Of a stretch of DNA of 22,424 nt, positions 20,197 to 22,424 are shown piece after piece. Position 1 is the first letter of the stretch, and the number at the start of each line of letters is the position of its first letter. Source of the stretch: a virus. The notes beneath the pieces are model-generated. The model was given only the letters and a program-made list of their open reading frames with translations, did not search any database and was not told the DNA's origin. The stretch spans positions 1 through 22,424 of IMG/VR virus record IMGVR_UViG_3300035698_005368; one strand, given 5' to 3'. The position numbers and the translations under genes are program-made.

Positions 20197-20218
20197 ATAT
20201 CAGAAGTATACTACATAA
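20186..20218 (+). promoter_or_regulatory. archaeal promoter P3 (extended element)
   Basis: GAAA, two bases, TTTAAATA at 20192-20199, AGAAGT at 20202-20207 and CTACATAA at 20211-20218, in register with P1 and P2. It drives nrdD. The expected start of transcription (about 20220) leaves a leader of about 30 bases with TTGAGGA as ribosome-binding site. Confidence 0.7.
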
Positions 20219-20232
20219 CTATATTGCTTCTG
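20201..20232 (+). repeat. inverted repeat over the nrdD transcription start
   Basis: CAGAAG (20201-20206) is repeated inverted as CTTCTG (20227-20232), 20 bases apart, spanning the predicted start site. The left arm is part of the shared AGAAGT promoter box; the right arm is only at this promoter. It may be an operator for a dimeric regulator of the reductase gene, or a stem in the leader. Confidence 0.4.
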
Positions 20233-20250
20233 AAATTGAGGACTAAAAAT

Positions 20251-21942
20251 ATGGACATAAAAAACACTATAAAGGGATATTTATCTCAGGCTGATTGGAG
20301 AGTAAAAGAGAACGCTAACACTGGTTATAGCTTTAGCGGCTTATCATTAAGAGTATCAGAGGACGCATTTGAAGAATATATGCTAGAACACGTATTCTCA
20401 GAAGAAATAAAAGATGCTCACAAAAGCTGTCATATTAAACTACATGATGTTGGTTATCCAACCGTTTATTGTTGTGGTCATGATTTACGAAAACTTTTAG
20501 CTGAGGGTCTTAATGGAGTGCCAGGGAAGATAAATACAAGCGCACCAAAGCACTTAAATTCTGTCATTAACATAATGGTCAACTATTTAGGAATAATGCA
20601 AATGGAAGCAGCTGGAGCGCAAGCATTCTCAAATATGGACACATTATTAGCACCATACATTAAGAAAGATGGACTATCATATGATGAAGTTAAACAAGCA
20701 TTTCAAAACTTCGTATACCACTTAAACATAGCTAATCGTTGGGGGAGTCAAGCACCATTCACAAACATAACATTGGACGCACAATGTCCAGACATGTTCA
20801 AAAATGATAAACCAATCATAGGCAAAGACGTAGCAGACTTTACTTATGGAGATTGTCAAGAACAAATGGATATGATTAATAAAGCAATGTTTGAAATAAT
20901 GATGGAAGGAGACGCAACAGGACAACCCTTCACGTTTCCAATAATCACAGTCAATTTAACAAAAAACTTTGATTGGAACAGCGATATTGCACAAATAATA
21001 TTTAAAGCAACAGGAAAGTATGGAACACCTTATTTTCAAAACTTTCTAAACAGCGACTTAGACCCAACAGACGTTTACAGTATGTGTTGTAGATTACAAA
21101 TAGATAAGAAAGAATTACAAAAACACACAGGCGGGTTGTTTGGAGCTGGAGCAGCTACAGGAAGTATACAAGTAATAACACTAAACCTCCCACGTTTAGC
21201 GTATGAAGCAAAGGGAAGTAAAGAAAAGTATTTTGAGTTAATAAAGAAATATGCGAACATTGCAAAAGTGGCTCACGAAATTAAAAGAGTTTTTATTGAA
21301 GACCAAATGAAAAAAGGCTTATATCCTTATTTCAAAAGATATTTAGGTCATTTTAGAAACCATTTTAGCACGATTGGAGTTCTTGGGGGCAATGAAGCAT
21401 GTCTTAATTTATTAAACAAAGATATTAAAGCACCAGAAGGTAAAGCTTTAATGGTAGAAACATTACAATTTTTAAGAAAAATAATATTAGGATTTCAAGA
21501 AGAAACAGGAAACCTATATAATTTAGAGGCAACACCAGCAGAAAGCACAGTTTTTAAATTCGCAAAATATGATAGAGAACATTGTGAAGGAATAATAACA
21601 TCAGGAACAGAAAGTGCACCCTATTACACTAATAGTACACATATTAGTCCAGATGGAGAAACAGATATTATTGACGCAATAAACCATCAAGATGACTTAC
21701 AAGTATTATATAATAGTGGTACAGTATTACACTTTTATTTAGGTGAAGAAATACCAAAATGGCAAACGTGTAGAGATTTAGTAAAAAGAATAGCAAAAAA
21801 TAGTCATATGCCATATTTTAGTATAACACCAACATTTAGTGTATGTCCAGTATGTGGATATCTTTCAGGAGAACACGCGTATTGTCCAAATGAACACACA
21901 GAAGATGAGTTAAAAGCTTACGGAATAGAGGTTAAAAAATGA
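20251..21942 (+). CDS. nrdD: anaerobic (class III) ribonucleotide reductase, lacking glycyl-radical end
   Basis: A 563-residue class III reductase core. It has WRVKENANTGYSFSGL, AHKSCHIKLHDVG, TVYCCGHDL (C74/C75), PFTNITLD, YSMCCRLQ (C279/C280) and GAATGSIQVITLNLPRLAY, then SITPTFSVCPVCGYLSGEHAYCP. These carry the active-site cysteines and the start of the zinc site (C532, C535, C545). The normal enzyme continues with a fourth zinc Cys and a glycyl-radical loop (R-V-x-G-Y) near the end. Here the protein stops after EHTEDELKAYGIEVKK, so both are missing. The N-terminal ATP-cone is also absent. It should make deoxynucleotides without oxygen, but as written it cannot form its own radical. ATG 20251 follows TTGAGGA. 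Confidence 0.85.
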   Translation: MDIKNTIKGYLSQADWRVKENANTGYSFSGLSLRVSEDAFEEYMLEHVFSEEIKDAHKSCHIKLHDVGYPTVYCCGHDLRKLLAEGLNGVPGKINTSAPKHLNSVINIMVNYLGIMQMEAAGAQAFSNMDTLLAPYIKKDGLSYDEVKQAFQNFVYHLNIANRWGSQAPFTNITLDAQCPDMFKNDKPIIGKDVADFTYGDCQEQMDMINKAMFEIMMEGDATGQPFTFPIITVNLTKNFDWNSDIAQIIFKATGKYGTPYFQNFLNSDLDPTDVYSMCCRLQIDKKELQKHTGGLFGAGAATGSIQVITLNLPRLAYEAKGSKEKYFELIKKYANIAKVAHEIKRVFIEDQMKKGLYPYFKRYLGHFRNHFSTIGVLGGNEACLNLLNKDIKAPEGKALMVETLQFLRKIILGFQEETGNLYNLEATPAESTVFKFAKYDREHCEGIITSGTESAPYYTNSTHISPDGETDIIDAINHQDDLQVLYNSGTVLHFYLGEEIPKWQTCRDLVKRIAKNSHMPYFSITPTFSVCPVCGYLSGEHAYCPNEHTEDELKAYGIEVKK

Positions 21943-22307
21943 AACAAATATTATATTTATTTGTATTCATATGTCTTATTAGTGTTGTAAGCGCTTTACC
22001 AACAGGTGGAACAAGTTCAGCAACATTAGACCCAAATGCTAAATTAATAATGGCTGATGGAATATTAGATAATGAAGCACAATTAGTAATAAATAGTATA
22101 GAAAACAAAGAAGAAACAGGAATATTAATTATAGAAACAATAACAGAAAATAGTATTATATTAAAAACAGTAAAGACTGAATACTTATTTGGAATATTTG
22201 CAAAAAACAGAGAAGTAAAATTTGAAGCATTTAAAACAGGTGAAGTAAAAAGATTAACAACAAAATTCTTATGGGCTGAAAGACGTTTATGGAGCAAAAT
22301 AAAATGA
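21939..22307 (+). CDS. exported protein with signal peptide
   Basis: A 122-residue protein starting at an ATGA overlap with nrdD. The front is a typical signal peptide: MKQ, a hydrophobic core (ILYLFVFICLISVV), then SALPTGG with likely cleavage after Ala. The mature part is Thr/Ile/Asn-rich, with strands (GILIIETITENSIILKTVKT) and a basic end. It matches nothing I know. Its place behind nrdD in the same operon is odd for a secreted protein. Confidence 0.6.
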   Translation: MKQILYLFVFICLISVVSALPTGGTSSATLDPNAKLIMADGILDNEAQLVINSIENKEETGILIIETITENSIILKTVKTEYLFGIFAKNREVKFEAFKTGEVKRLTTKFLWAERRLWSKIK

Positions 22308-22424
22308 AAAAAATAATGTTTACACTGCTTATATTTGCTTTACTCTTATTAACAGCTTGTGGACAACAAGAAACAATTACTAGTGGAACTTTTATAGCGC
22401 CACAAACTGATTGTGGTTGTAATG
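22304..22424 (+). CDS. lipoprotein, N-terminal part (cut by window end)
   Basis: ATG 22304 overlaps the previous stop (ATGA). The product begins MKKIMFTLLIFALLLLTACG, a lipoprotein signal with lipobox L-T-A-C, then GQQETITSGTF and CGCN at the edge. It would be anchored by lipid outside the membrane after cleavage before Cys. Function unknown; the two consecutive exported genes may form a cell-surface or lysis/exclusion unit. Confidence 0.6.
   Translation, partial: MKKIMFTLLIFALLLLTACGQQETITSGTFIAPQTDCGCN

Noticed and set aside
1-22424. Integrase, attachment sites, terminase or capsid genes
   Set aside because: I looked for tyrosine or serine recombinase motifs, large terminase Walker boxes and long direct repeats and found none, so integration and virion type cannot be judged from this window.

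Overview
The window reads as part of an AT-rich archaeal virus (or a provirus or virus-like plasmid). Every gene I can support lies on the + strand. The genes are packed end to end, and many overlap by ATGA, which suggests coupled translation. Archaeal features are a RadA recombinase with an N-terminal helix-hairpin-helix, a family B DNA polymerase ending in a PCNA-binding-type tail, a primase with a PriL-type iron-sulfur domain, and promoters with a purine-rich BRE followed by a TTTAWATA box. Phage-type features are a DUF3310-like protein, a DUF4406-like protein, a dUTPase, an orphan methyltransferase, four HNH endonucleases and many tiny ORFs. A class III (anaerobic) ribonucleotide reductase points to an anaerobic host. 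No capsid, portal, terminase or tail gene is visible, so the virion type cannot be told from here.

Layout. 1-3261: the tail of an HNH gene, a Cas4/RecB-like Fe-S nuclease, then a run of small zinc-ribbon and membrane-anchored proteins. 3251-6082: promoter P1, a SWIM-finger protein, an HNH endonuclease, small unknowns, a possible PD-(D/E)XK nuclease, an HExxH protein, an ORF with no normal start codon, a Gly/Lys-rich basic peptide and another HNH gene. 6083-6371: a noncoding stretch with many possible stems and a weak resemblance to a group I intron core, ending in promoter P2. 6372-13024: a possible OB-fold protein, a DNA methyltransferase, an AAA+-like ATPase, about ten small ORFs (one broken by an in-frame TGA), an HNH endonuclease and RadA. 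13027-20196: a dUTPase-fold pair (one degenerate, one intact), DNA polymerase B, a second HExxH protein, a PriS/PriL-like primase, DUF4406, DUF3310 and a metallophosphoesterase. 20186-22424: promoter P3, a truncated anaerobic NrdD, and two exported proteins, the last a lipoprotein cut by the window end.

Together the genes form a replication, recombination and nucleotide-supply module: polymerase, primase, possible ATPase/helicase and possible ssDNA-binding protein; RadA plus nucleases for recombination; and NrdD, dUTPase and a deoxyribosyltransferase-like protein for precursors. No sliding clamp, clamp loader or NrdG activase is seen, so host factors are probably recruited.

The points most worth following are: three copies of an extended promoter element; an NrdD without its glycyl-radical domain; several recoding-like arrangements (an in-frame TGA, two start-less ORFs in the -1 frame of the gene before them); a short W-[K/R]-x-R-Y motif shared by otherwise unrelated small proteins; and the possible structured RNA at 6091-6300.
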